A DNA stretch of 64,000 nt from Streptosporangium sp. NBC_01756 (lineage in GTDB: Bacteria > Actinomycetota > Actinomycetes > Streptosporangiales > Streptosporangiaceae): assembly GCF_035917975.1 (NCBI RefSeq), contig NZ_CP109130.1, positions 3,410,001 to 3,474,000 on the forward strand, read 5' to 3'. A model generated the notes under the pieces. That model was not told the origin of the DNA. It made no database searches and saw nothing but the letters and a program-made list of their open reading frames with translations. A program made the translations under genes and the position numbers. Shown piece after piece: positions 43,271-51,953 of this stretch; the stretch's first letter is position 1, and every line of letters starts with the position of its first letter.

Positions 43271-43592
43271 AGGCCGGCGTGAGTTCCGCCATCTGCGACC
43301 AGCCCTCGCCGGGCACCTCGACGTTGATGATCTCCGGCGTCTTCGCGATCACTTCGGGCATCCACGCCATGGCGGTCGTGAAGTGCTCGGAGCTCACGTG
43401 GGCCTCACCCGCCGCCGATGAGGCGAACGCCTCAAGCAGGACGAACTGGTGGGGCGTCTCGACGCTCCTGGACCATTCGAAGAAGACGTTCCCCGGCTCC
43501 TGCCGAGTGGCCCGGGTGAAGTCGTCAACGAGCGAGAGCCACTCCTCACTCCGCTCGGGACGTACGGTGAACTTGACGGCGATGAAGATCAT
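43269..43592 (-). CDS. antibiotic biosynthesis monooxygenase (ABM/YgiN-like) protein
   Basis: 107 residues from ATG 43592. The dimeric ferredoxin-like ABM fold is shown by IFIAVKFTVRPERSEEWLSL, FFEWSRSVETPHQFVLLEAF and HVSSEHFTTAM. Members are cofactor-free quinol monooxygenases or heme/antibiotic-modifying enzymes. The upstream 205 bp to the next leftward gene contain no further gene. Substrate unknown. Confidence 0.85.
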   Translation of the reverse strand: MIFIAVKFTVRPERSEEWLSLVDDFTRATRQEPGNVFFEWSRSVETPHQFVLLEAFASSAAGEAHVSSEHFTTAMAWMPEVIAKTPEIINVEVPGEGWSQMAELTPA

Positions 43593-43797
43593 GAGTTGGT
43601 CTCTTTCGCTGTGCCGAAGGGTGCGTGCTCTCCGCGTACGGGTGCCGCGCGGGACAGGCACGCGACGCCCTGACCACGATAAACGAGAGCCCGGCCCCGT
43701 ACATCGGATGGTCCGCCCAGGTCGGGTACGGCCCCACGGAGCGGGAGCCGTACCGGCGAACAGGAGAGCGGCGGATACCGGATTCCGCTCCGACGGA

Positions 43798-44592
43798 TTA
43801 CGCGACCTTGCCAGCCGGGGCGGTCCAGGTGTTGCACGACTTGGGGTTGCCGGTGGAGTAGCCCCGGTTGACCCAGTAGGCCAGGTTGGAGCCCTGGCCG
43901 AACATGCCGACCTTGCCCTTGTCCCCACCGGCCTTCGCCAAGGACACCAGACGTCCGGCCTCCTTGGCGGGGTAGCCGAGAGCAGACCACAGGCTCTTGG
44001 CGGTCACTCCGCTCATGCACTGCGCCTGCGTGTTGTAGCGGCGAAGCTGCTCGGACATCTCAGCGCCGTCGTCGGCGTGCAGAGCGTTGTAGCCCTCCGC
44101 GATGTCGACCAGGTTCAGCACGTGCTCGCCGTATGCCGAGCTCAGCTGCGCGAAAATCTGAACGTCGTCGGACGCCTTGAGCCAGTCGGGACGGATCTGC
44201 ACGATGAAGTTGGCGCCTCTTCCGCAGTAGAAGGCCGCTGACTTGTCCGCTTTCAACACCCTCCCTCGGCAATCCATGTCGTACTGGGTCGTTATCTCCA
44301 TCCGGGGCGGCAGGTACGACAGGCCGGCTTCTTTGAGGTAGGGCCCCCAGGTGTCGTTCATACAGGCGACGACCGCGTTCACGTGTTTCTTGACCGAGGC
44401 CAGGGTCTTCCCCTTGGCGGGTTTCTTCGCGCACTTCGCGGCGGGGAGTTTGCCTGCGGCGTAGAGGGAATTGTTGGTCAAATCCGGGGCGTCCTTGACC
44501 GGATATGCGAAGGCATCAGTTGTGCCCGCCACAAGCAGAACGGACGCACCGACCGACACCATGATCATGCGAATCTTCATGGTGATGGACAT
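43798..44592 (-). CDS. secreted neutral zinc metallopeptidase-like protein lacking HExxH
   Basis: 264 residues with a signal peptide (MIMVSVGASVLLVAGTTDAFA, cleaved near residue 29; start 44592 or 44580). The mature part follows the actinobacterial neutral zinc metallopeptidase pattern: KKHVNAVVACMNDTWGPYLK, SAAFYCG, QIRPDWLK and CMSGVTAKSLWSALGY. Where the family has HEYGHH the sequence is SAYGEH, so the zinc-binding HExxH is lost. It is probably a catalytically dead relative, perhaps an inhibitor or binding protein. Confidence 0.7.
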   Translation of the reverse strand: MSITMKIRMIMVSVGASVLLVAGTTDAFAYPVKDAPDLTNNSLYAAGKLPAAKCAKKPAKGKTLASVKKHVNAVVACMNDTWGPYLKEAGLSYLPPRMEITTQYDMDCRGRVLKADKSAAFYCGRGANFIVQIRPDWLKASDDVQIFAQLSSAYGEHVLNLVDIAEGYNALHADDGAEMSEQLRRYNTQAQCMSGVTAKSLWSALGYPAKEAGRLVSLAKAGGDKGKVGMFGQGSNLAYWVNRGYSTGNPKSCNTWTAPAGKVA

Positions 44593-44770
44593 TAGAGTAT
44601 GTGTCTACATTTAGCAGGCAAATTTCACATGTCCGCACCCTTCCACTCCATGGAGGGCCAACCCAACGGTGTCGCCACCGAGTCGCCCGGAGAGGCTCTG
44701 CCGCCGGCGACGTCTCGACGGGACCGCGCCCGGTATCGCTCGCACCTCCTACGCCGGTCTCGCCGGACTG

Positions 44771-45319
44771 TCATCTCGGCAGGAGCACCAGAACGGCGCG
44801 GGTGGAGCCCGCCTCGGCCAGCCGCAGCCGGACGTCGTTGACGCGGCCCGGACTGTCGGCGGTCAGCGACAGCTCTCCTTCGTCCCGGCAGCGATCGTCG
44901 GTGCAGGCGCTTTTGACGCTGACGTTCTCTCCTTCGACCTGAAATCCGCCCGAGGAGCCTTCGAGAGCCAGCCTGATCTCCCCTCCCCCGAGGGACTTGA
45001 CGGTGATCGCGTCCACCCCGAATCTGGCGTCGATCTTCAGCCGATCACCCGGCCGGACCTCCACTTCACAGTCGGCGTCCTTGCACGCGGCAAGATCGGT
45101 CCCGTTGGACGCTTTCGGCGACGCCGGGGAGGTGGACGCCTCCGGCGGCTTCGGCGAGGTCTGCGCCGTCCCCTGTGTCGATGCCGGGTTGCCCGGCTCA
45201 GTGGCGGTGCGCTGCGCCGGCGCCTCGCCCGAGCCACAGCCGGCGAGCAATGCGCCCACCGTGACGGCGGCGGACCAAACTCGACCGACGCGGGCAGGCG
45301 TTATCAATCTGGTCCGCAT
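44771..45319 (-). CDS. lipoprotein of unknown function
   Basis: 182 residues with a lipobox (VTVGALLAGC, lipid cysteine at residue 28), a Ser/Pro/Thr-rich linker to about residue 75, and a small beta-rich domain containing two CxxxxC-like pairs (ACKDADC and ACTDDRC) that may form disulphides. I recognise no family. The start at 45319 precedes the signal peptide directly. Codon use is like its neighbours. Upstream lies a gap with divergent promoter space. Confidence 0.75.
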   Translation of the reverse strand: MRTRLITPARVGRVWSAAVTVGALLAGCGSGEAPAQRTATEPGNPASTQGTAQTSPKPPEASTSPASPKASNGTDLAACKDADCEVEVRPGDRLKIDARFGVDAITVKSLGGGEIRLALEGSSGGFQVEGENVSVKSACTDDRCRDEGELSLTADSPGRVNDVRLRLAEAGSTRAVLVLLPR

Positions 45320-45746
45320 GACATCTTTCCTGGTTTACGGGACAAGGTCTGCTGTTACCGGCAATACATCAGACCATCCGACGGCGGATCCGTTCCCTTG
45401 CCGCACGGCCCTTTCATCTGATTGCATCTTGCCATCGGACGGGTTTCTTTCTCCTATCCATGGCCCCGGCGAGTTGGTGATTCGACCGGTTTCGTCTCTG
45501 GGTCTGATCTATTTGGACGGACATCCGCAGCCAGGGGCTCCTTCCTGGAAGGACGTCCGCCATGGAGGACACGGGGAAGAACAAGCCCTGTTCTCGCTAC
45601 CCATCAAGCCCGGTGAGATCCGTAAATGTCTTCTCATTCCAGCGCCGCTTGCCTGCCCGCCCTCCTCGGCCTGGCCCCCTATGCCCACGGCTGCCGGTCC
45701 GGCGGTTTCCTGGACCCGTGGAGACATCTGTGATGAGGTGCGGGTG
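45320..45746. other. promoter-rich gap without a supported gene
   Basis: 427 bp between the divergent lipoprotein and FG-GAP lipoprotein genes. Its base composition is clearly less GC-rich than the coding DNA around it, which fits two divergent promoters with long leaders. Short frames are present but none has a ribosome site. No structured RNA was recognised. Confidence 0.4.
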
Positions 45747-47171
45747 ATGGCCATGGGCAGATTCGCACCTTTTCTCCTTGCAACGGTCACGGCGCTGGCC
45801 GCGGTGACCGCCTGCGCCACGTCGGACCCCACCGCGGGCGGCGCCACTCCGGCCCCCTCGACCGCCGTCCCGGGCCGGAGCACCCCGGCGGGCACCGCTC
45901 TCCCGGCGACGCCTTCGGCGGACGGGCGCAAGCCCCTCCGGTGGGACGGTGGGGCGCACGACTACAACGGCGACGGCTACGCCGACCTGACCGTCGGCCT
46001 GCCGGAGGGTACGGCCGGCGGCGTCGAGGAGGCCGGCCGCGTGGAGGCGGTGTACGGCTCACCCGGGGGTGTGACGACCCGAGACCGGCGGATCATCAGC
46101 CGGGACTCCGCGGCCGTGCGGGGCGAGAGGTTCGGTGCCACCCTGGCCTCCGGTGACTTCGACCGCGACGGCTACGCCGACCTCGCGATCGGCGCACCGG
46201 GCAAGGGCGGGCGCACCGGTTCCGTGGTGATCGCCTTCGGGGCCGGGCGGGGCCTCTCGGGCGAGACCGCGACACTCGGAAAACCCCCCTCCACCAAAGG
46301 GTTCGGCGCCGGCCTGGCGGTCGGGGACTTCGACCGGGACGGTTACCACGACCTGGCGGTGGCGTCCTTCAGCACGGTGTGGGTGACCTACGGACACGAT
46401 GGGGTCCGGGCCGGGAGGGCGGAGTGGAAGCCCGTCCTCCCGGAGACCGCCGACGTCGGCCCGCTCGCGGCCGGTGACGTCACCGGCGACGGGTTCGCCG
46501 ACCTCGCCGTCGTCTACTCGGAGGACGATCCGGCCGACGAGGGCACCGGTGTGGTGTTCCGGGGTTCGCGGACCGGGCTGTCCGGCCGGGTGGAGGGGAC
46601 CTTTCCCGGCTGGGGCGTGGGTGCTGTGGCCGTCGGCGATGTCGACGGTGACGGCCACGGCGATGTGATCGCGGGTAACTCCCACGCCGACGCCGAGGAT
46701 CCGGGAGGCCAGCTCTACGTCAGCCGCGGTTCCGCCACCGGCTTGGCCGGCGAGCACACGCTCTGGACGCGGGACTCCCCCGGCATGCCGCCGGGAAGGC
46801 CCGAGGCCGTCGATGGTTTCGGTGACGCCGTCGCCGCCGGTGACGTCGACGGCGACGGGTACGCGGACGTCGCCGTCGGGGCCGGCGGGCAGGTGGGCGC
46901 GGCCTTCCTGCTGTACGGCGGCCGGGACGGGCTGTCGGCGAAGGGCGCCCAGGTGTTCGGCCCGGAGTCCGCCGGTCTGCCCGCCGAGTCGGCCCAGGAG
47001 TTCGGCCGGGAGGTGGCCCTGACGGATCTCGACGGGGACGGCAGGGCCGAGCTCGCCGTCTCCGCGGGTGGCGGCGGCGGTATGACCGTGCTCTCGCCCG
47101 GCGGGAAGGGTGCCGGCACGCGGCTCACTCCGGAGCGGCCGGACGAGAGCCTCAGCGGCCCGCTGAACTGA
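45747..47171 (+). CDS. FG-GAP/integrin-alpha-like beta-propeller lipoprotein
   Basis: 474 residues from ATG 45747 (GAGG nine bases upstream; in-frame GTGs lie just before). A lipobox (TALAAVTAC) and a Thr/Pro linker precede seven FG-GAP repeats, each with a calcium-loop DxDxDG motif: DYNGDGYADL, DFDRDGYADL, DFDRDGYHDL, DVTGDGFADL, DVDGDGHGDV, DVDGDGYADV and DLDGDGRAEL. Seven blades give a complete propeller. Such proteins are surface-anchored, calcium-stabilised binding proteins; the ligand is unknown. Confidence 0.9.
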   Translation: MAMGRFAPFLLATVTALAAVTACATSDPTAGGATPAPSTAVPGRSTPAGTALPATPSADGRKPLRWDGGAHDYNGDGYADLTVGLPEGTAGGVEEAGRVEAVYGSPGGVTTRDRRIISRDSAAVRGERFGATLASGDFDRDGYADLAIGAPGKGGRTGSVVIAFGAGRGLSGETATLGKPPSTKGFGAGLAVGDFDRDGYHDLAVASFSTVWVTYGHDGVRAGRAEWKPVLPETADVGPLAAGDVTGDGFADLAVVYSEDDPADEGTGVVFRGSRTGLSGRVEGTFPGWGVGAVAVGDVDGDGHGDVIAGNSHADAEDPGGQLYVSRGSATGLAGEHTLWTRDSPGMPPGRPEAVDGFGDAVAAGDVDGDGYADVAVGAGGQVGAAFLLYGGRDGLSAKGAQVFGPESAGLPAESAQEFGREVALTDLDGDGRAELAVSAGGGGGMTVLSPGGKGAGTRLTPERPDESLSGPLN

Positions 47172-47700
47172 CGGAAAGCCACTGCGACACGTGCGTACCG
47201 GATCAAAGCGATGATCGCCCTCTGACCGGACTCCACGGAAAAAGTCAGGCCGCCCCCGCTGAGGGCGACATCCGGCATGTTCATCGTTTTCGGCTCTGCC
47301 GTGCGGTGTGAGGAGCTCGCCGAGCCCATCGGGCGCTGGTCACATGGGTGGGTCGCACGTCGGCGGGTGATCCGCTCCCGGAGAGCAGAGCACGGCAGCC
47401 GTGTCACACGATTCCCTCGGCCACCACCAGTCCGGGTTGTCACCAAGCACGTCAGTGCCCAATGATTGATCCCCTTGGTAGCGAACTGCCGGATTTGACA
47501 ATGGATCTTGCTGCATGTGGAGTATGCCCGATGAGATGGCTCTCAGCCACCCTGCATCGATCGGAACGGGGGTGTCCTCCGAAGTGTGGACGCCGAGCCC
47601 GGTCCGTCCGGCAGCGCCAGGCCGCAGCCATACAGCCCGGCCTCTGTCGAACCCGGGTCGGCTCACCCTCCGCCATCGACCGCCGACGAGGAACTGATTG
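47172..47700. other. gap before the conservon
   Basis: 529 bp without a supported gene. It probably contains the conservon promoter: TTGACA at 47495-47500 is a consensus -35 box, followed 22 bp later by TATGCC at 47523, or by a less canonical -10 at normal spacing. The transcript leader would be about 170 bp. No repeat or structured element was recognised. Confidence 0.4.
47495..47528 (+). promoter_or_regulatory. possible promoter of the conservon
   Basis: A consensus TTGACA stands in an AT-richer patch about 200 bp upstream of the sensor-kinase gene. The best TA-rich hexamer (TATGCC) is 22 bp downstream, longer than the usual 16-19, so the -10 assignment is uncertain. Confidence 0.3.
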
Positions 47701-49200
47701 ATGTCAGCACACATTCCTATTCGCCGTCAGGTAGGGCGCCCGCCGATGGGTCAGGCCCTGCTCGTGCCGGCGGCTGTTGTGATCATCGCCGGGGGCGCGT
47801 GTCTGTGGGCGGTGTCCGGGGCACCGGTCACCGACCGGACACCCGTGGCGTGGTACCTCGGGATCGCGGCCGTCCTGCTGTGCCTCGCTGTCACGGCCGC
47901 GGCATACGGCATGCAGCAAGCACGTCATTTCCGCGACCGTTTCGCGGCGATGGACGCGGAAATCGCTCGGCTGGCCGACGACACACTGCCCGCTCTGGTG
48001 AAGCGGTTGCGCGACGGGGCGTCGGCGGACACCGCACTCGCCGAGATACCGAAGCCCGCCGACAGAAACCACCAGCGCATCCTGTGGACACTGGCGCAGG
48101 AGGTCGGTAAGGGAGACCGCATGCGCGCGGCCGCGATGTCGGCCTGCGCGAACGCCGCGGGCCGAGTTCAGGCGCTGGCGACCAGCATGCTCGCCGACCT
48201 GCGCGAGATGGAGGATCGGCACGATGAGGAAGTCCTTGGTGATCTGCTGAAACTGGACCACAGCACCGCGCAGGCGGGCCGACTGGCAGACAGTATCGCC
48301 GTACTGACCGGCGCGCGCTCCGGACGACGCTGGACCAAGCCGATCGTGATGGAGAGCATCCTGCGTGGCGCGGTGGGTCGCATCAGTGCCTACCAGCGGG
48401 TGCGGGTGCACTCGGCCAGCACCGCCGCGATCGCCGGATACGCCGCCGAGGGCGTCATGCACGCCCTCGCCGAGTTGATGGACAACGCCACCAGCTTCTC
48501 GCCTCCGTCGGAGGAGGTGCACGTGTACGTGGAAGAGGTGAGCGTGGGCATCGTGATCACCATCGAGGACTGCGGTCTCATCATGAGCGCCGCCGCGCTG
48601 AGCCGCGCCCAGAAGGCCGTCTCGTCCGAGCCGCTGGACCTGACGACGCTGTCCGGTACCCGCCTGGGTCTGGCGGTGGTGGGCTGTCTGGCCCGCAAGC
48701 ACGGCCTGACCGTCTCCTTCAGGCCGTCCTCGCGCGGAGGAACCGGAGTGGTGGTCATGATCCCGCCGCAGTTGATCACGCAGTCCGCGCGGGCCCCCAG
48801 GCCGGACGAGCCACGCCCGGCAGGTGTTTTCACCCAGCGCCCCGCGCGCCACGCGGTCGCCGCGTCCGAGGCCGCCGCGTCCGAGACCGCCGTGCCCGAA
48901 GTGGCCGCGCCTGCCGTACCTGCCGCAGCTGCCAGGCCCGTCGCACCCGTCGCACCCGCCAGGGCGGCCGCGCCCGCTGCGGGCGACGAACTGTACGAGC
49001 TGCCCAAGCGCCGTCGCGGGCAGACCCTCGCGGCGACGTCCCCCACCCCGTCGGCGACCCCGCCCGCGGCCCCGCCGACGGCGAAACCCACGCAGCACTC
49101 CTCCGATCCCGGGGCGAGATTCAGAGCCTTCCGTCAGGCCAGCCGGGGAAGTGGGACCGGCAGCGGTGCCTCATCACCCCCGGAAGACGACACACGATGA
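47701..49200 (+). CDS. conservon sensor histidine kinase-like protein (CvnA)
   Basis: 499 residues from ATG 47701 (GAGGA eight bases upstream). Two membrane helices at about 19-38 and 50-70 are followed by a helical dimerisation region (LGDLLKLDHSTAQAGRLAD), an ATPase domain with the N-box ELMDNATSFSPP and GTRLGLAVV, and a long Ala/Pro-rich tail. CvnA proteins of conservons are orphan kinase-like components that work with the roadblock, DUF742 and GTPase proteins encoded next. Whether it phosphorylates is unknown. Confidence 0.9.
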   Translation: MSAHIPIRRQVGRPPMGQALLVPAAVVIIAGGACLWAVSGAPVTDRTPVAWYLGIAAVLLCLAVTAAAYGMQQARHFRDRFAAMDAEIARLADDTLPALVKRLRDGASADTALAEIPKPADRNHQRILWTLAQEVGKGDRMRAAAMSACANAAGRVQALATSMLADLREMEDRHDEEVLGDLLKLDHSTAQAGRLADSIAVLTGARSGRRWTKPIVMESILRGAVGRISAYQRVRVHSASTAAIAGYAAEGVMHALAELMDNATSFSPPSEEVHVYVEEVSVGIVITIEDCGLIMSAAALSRAQKAVSSEPLDLTTLSGTRLGLAVVGCLARKHGLTVSFRPSSRGGTGVVVMIPPQLITQSARAPRPDEPRPAGVFTQRPARHAVAASEAAASETAVPEVAAPAVPAAAARPVAPVAPARAAAPAAGDELYELPKRRRGQTLAATSPTPSATPPAAPPTAKPTQHSSDPGARFRAFRQASRGSGTGSGASSPPEDDTR

Positions 49201-49305
49201 CCGCTACCTCGGTCCTCCCCGCCGGACCGGACAGGACAAACAACAGATTGGAGGGTGGGGCCGTCCTCCGGGCACCCATGCCCGGAACACCGCCCTGGAA
49301 TCCCG

Positions 49306-49725
49306 ATGAGAACCTCAACCCCTGACCTCGCCTGGCTGCTGGAGAACCTCCTGGAGAGGACGCCGCAGACCCGGTACGCCCTGGTGCTGTCGAAGGACGG
49401 CCTCAAGCTCTCCCATACCTACGGACTGACCGTGGACCGGGCCGATCAGCTGGCGGCCATCGCCTCAGGCATCCAGAGCCTGTCCCATGGCGCGTCCATC
49501 GAGTTCGGCGACGGCACCGGCGGCCTGCGGCAGTCCATGACGGAGTTCCACGGTGGGCTGCTGTTCATCGTGGAAGCGGGTGAAGGAGCCCATCTCGCCG
49601 TCGTGGCGACCGATGACGCCGACCCCGGCGTCATCGGGCACAACATGAACGAGCTGGTCGAGCAGATCGGCGAGTATCTGACCGCCCCACCGCGTGCGTC
49701 TCAGCAGGGCAACCGGCCGCTATGA
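49306..49725 (+). CDS. roadblock/LC7-domain protein (CvnB)
   Basis: 139 residues from ATG 49306. The roadblock/LC7 fold is shown by LAWLLENLLERTPQTRYALV, LSKDGLKLSHTYGL, RADQLAAIASGIQSL and GLLFIVEAGEGAHLAVV. Such proteins are small regulators of GTPases (MglB-like). It is the second conservon gene, 105 bp after the kinase gene, and overlaps the DUF742 gene by four bases. Confidence 0.92.
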   Translation: MRTSTPDLAWLLENLLERTPQTRYALVLSKDGLKLSHTYGLTVDRADQLAAIASGIQSLSHGASIEFGDGTGGLRQSMTEFHGGLLFIVEAGEGAHLAVVATDDADPGVIGHNMNELVEQIGEYLTAPPRASQQGNRPL

Positions 49726-50081
49726 CCTCACGGCGAGTCGATCGCGAGAATCCGGACCGGTTGTACACCGTCACCGGAGGGCGCAGCCGCGCGGACGAGA
49801 ACGCCATGGACATGGTCACGCTGATCGTGAGCGAATGTGATCCGACACCGGGCCTGCAGTCCGAGCACTTCAAGATCTTGCAGATGTGCCGCCACCCGAT
49901 GGCGGTCGTGGAGATCTCCTCAGAGCTGGGGCTGCCGGTGAGCGTCGTACGGATCCTGCTGTGCGACCTGCTCGACACCGGGCGCATCACCGCCCGTCAC
50001 CCGCCTTCGGCTCTCCCCAAGGCCCAACTGCCCGACCCCGAAATCCTGAAGCAGGTGCTTGTTGGACTTCAAAAGCTCTGA
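49722..50081 (+). CDS. DUF742 protein (CvnC)
   Basis: 119 residues; the ATG overlaps the roadblock stop (ATGA). DUF742 features are LYTVTGGRSR, LIVSECDP and the winged-helix-like MAVVEISSELGLPVSVVRIL, then LLDTGRI. The family is found almost only in conservons and its role is unknown; the fold suggests protein or DNA binding. Its end overlaps the GTPase gene by about 23 bp. Confidence 0.92.
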   Translation: MTSRRVDRENPDRLYTVTGGRSRADENAMDMVTLIVSECDPTPGLQSEHFKILQMCRHPMAVVEISSELGLPVSVVRILLCDLLDTGRITARHPPSALPKAQLPDPEILKQVLVGLQKL

Positions 50082-50670
50082 GCAACCCGCCCACATGCCG
50101 CTACGGAGCACCGCGAGCACCGGGCTGAAGATCGTGGTCGTCGGTGGGTTCGGCGTCGGTAAGACGACCATGGTCCGCTCCGTCAGCGAGATCCGCCCGC
50201 TGAGCACCGAAGAGACCATGACACGGGCGGGCGTCGGGATCGACGACGCGAGTGGCGTGGAGGCCAAGACCACGACCACGGTGGCCTTCGACTTCGGCCG
50301 TATCAGCCTGAACGAGCAGATGGTGCTGTACCTGTTCGGAGCTCCGGGCCAGGAACGGTTCTGGTTTCTGTGGGACCGGCTGTTCTCGGGGACTCTGGGG
50401 GCGGTCGTCCTGGTGGACACCCGCCGCCTGGCCGACTCCTGGTATGCCATCGACCGCCTCGAACACCATGGGATGCCGTTCATCGTCGCCCGCAACAACT
50501 TCGGCGAACCGGTGCACCCGCTGGAACAGGTACGGGAGGCGCTCTCCCTCTCCGACGACGTTCCGCTGATCGACTGCGACGCCCGCCAGCGTGAATCCAG
50601 CAAAGCCGTGCTGATCTCCCTCGTCAACCATCTCTACGCTCTGTCCTCTGCCCGGGAGGGCACGCCATGA
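50059..50670 (+). CDS. conservon small GTPase/ATP-GTP-binding protein (CvnD)
   Basis: 203 residues. The start is TTG at 50059 (or 50062), inside the DUF742 gene, because the conserved N-terminus LDFKSSE lies there; no ATG precedes it. Walker A is GGFGVGKTT at about residues 29-37, the switch II region FGAPGQERFWFLWD is Ras-like, and LVDTRRLADSW follows. A Ras/MglA-type switch acting with CvnB is expected. Its stop overlaps the P450 start. Confidence 0.92.
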   Translation: MLDFKSSEQPAHMPLRSTASTGLKIVVVGGFGVGKTTMVRSVSEIRPLSTEETMTRAGVGIDDASGVEAKTTTTVAFDFGRISLNEQMVLYLFGAPGQERFWFLWDRLFSGTLGAVVLVDTRRLADSWYAIDRLEHHGMPFIVARNNFGEPVHPLEQVREALSLSDDVPLIDCDARQRESSKAVLISLVNHLYALSSAREGTP

Positions 50671-51953
50671 CGAACGCCTACCACTCGCCCGACTCGACCC
50701 CGTGGTTTCCCAACCCCCCGGCGCCTGCGGGGTATCCCCCCCACCCGGGGGCGGTGGCGTTGTACGGACCCCGCTTCCACCAGGATCCGGCCCGGCTGTA
50801 CCGGGAGATGCGGCAGCAGCACGGGCCGGTCGTCCCGATCCTGCTCGAAGGCGACGTGCCCGCCTGGTTCGTGATCGGGTACCGCGAGCTCCGCCACGTC
50901 CTCAGCAATCCCCAGCTTTTCAGCCGCGACTCCCGTCGCTGGAACGCCTGGGACCGCATCCCGCCCGACTGGCCCCTGATGGCGTACGTCGGCTACCAGC
51001 CGTCCATGCTGTTCACCGAGGGAGCCGAGCACCAGCGGCGGGCCGGAGCCGTCAGTTCCGCCCTCACCGCCGTCGATCAGTTCGAGTTGAGAAACCAGTG
51101 CGAGCGGATCGCCGACAGCCTGATCGACGCGTTCACCGGCAGCGGCAGAGCCGACCTGATGGCCCACTACGCCCATCCGATGCCCCTGCTGGTCATCGCC
51201 GCGATGTTCGGTCTACCCAACTCCGAGGCTCCGGGCCTGGTGGTGGATGTGAGCGCGACGGTGAACGGCGGCGCGCAGGCCATGGAGGCGTACCAGCGGG
51301 TTCAGGCCACGATGCAGCGGTTGCTGGACAGCAAGCGCGAGCGCCCCGGCCCGGACATCCCCTCACGTCTGCTGGCGCACCCCACGGGGCCCACCGACGA
51401 GGAGATCATCCAGGACCTGATCGTGGTGATGACCGCGGGTCAGGACACCACCGCCAACTGGATCGGGAACACCCTGCGGCTGATGCTGACCGACGAACGG
51501 TTCGCGGTGACCCTGTCGGGTGGCCGCCGCAGTATCGGCCAGGCGCTGAACGAGGTGCTGTGGGAGGACTCCCCCAGCCAGAGCAGCATAGGTCGTTGGG
51601 CGACTCAGGACACCCAGCTGGGCGGGCAGCGCATCCGGGCCGGCGACGGGCTCATCATCGGCATGGCCGCCGCGAACGCCGATCCGCAGGTGCGGCCGGA
51701 CTCCTACGGCGGCTCCGCCGGGAACCACGCGCACATGGCCTTCGGTCACGGTGAGCACGGCTGCCCGCACCCGGCCCCGGAGATCGCCGAGGTCATCGCC
51801 CACACCGCCGTCGAGGTGCTTTTGGACCGGCTCCCGGATGTGATGCTGGCGGTGCCCGCCGAAACGCTCGTATGGCGGTCGTCCGTGCAGATGCGCGGCC
51901 TGGCCGCCCTGCCGATCGAGTTCACCCCCGGGTACGTCACCGGGAGGGGCTAG
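50667..51953 (+). CDS. conservon cytochrome P450 (CvnE, CYP157-like) lacking ExxR
   Basis: 428 residues; ATG overlaps the GTPase stop. The heme-binding loop is FGHGEHGCPHPAPEIAE with the thiolate Cys near 366, and the I-helix oxygen motif is TAGQDTT. In the K-helix the normally invariant ExxR reads EVLW (E296, W299), as described for CYP157 enzymes from conservons. No ferredoxin gene is nearby. It likely oxidises an unknown substrate or senses ligands for the switch encoded upstream. Its end overlaps the convergent acyltransferase gene by 17 bp. Confidence 0.9.
   Translation: MTNAYHSPDSTPWFPNPPAPAGYPPHPGAVALYGPRFHQDPARLYREMRQQHGPVVPILLEGDVPAWFVIGYRELRHVLSNPQLFSRDSRRWNAWDRIPPDWPLMAYVGYQPSMLFTEGAEHQRRAGAVSSALTAVDQFELRNQCERIADSLIDAFTGSGRADLMAHYAHPMPLLVIAAMFGLPNSEAPGLVVDVSATVNGGAQAMEAYQRVQATMQRLLDSKRERPGPDIPSRLLAHPTGPTDEEIIQDLIVVMTAGQDTTANWIGNTLRLMLTDERFAVTLSGGRRSIGQALNEVLWEDSPSQSSIGRWATQDTQLGGQRIRAGDGLIIGMAAANADPQVRPDSYGGSAGNHAHMAFGHGEHGCPHPAPEIAEVIAHTAVEVLLDRLPDVMLAVPAETLVWRSSVQMRGLAALPIEFTPGYVTGRG

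Noticed and set aside
47586..48110. 174-codon frame overlapping the start of the conservon kinase gene
   Set aside because: Arg/Gly-rich shadow frame; the kinase gene has a ribosome site and clear membrane helices in the same DNA.
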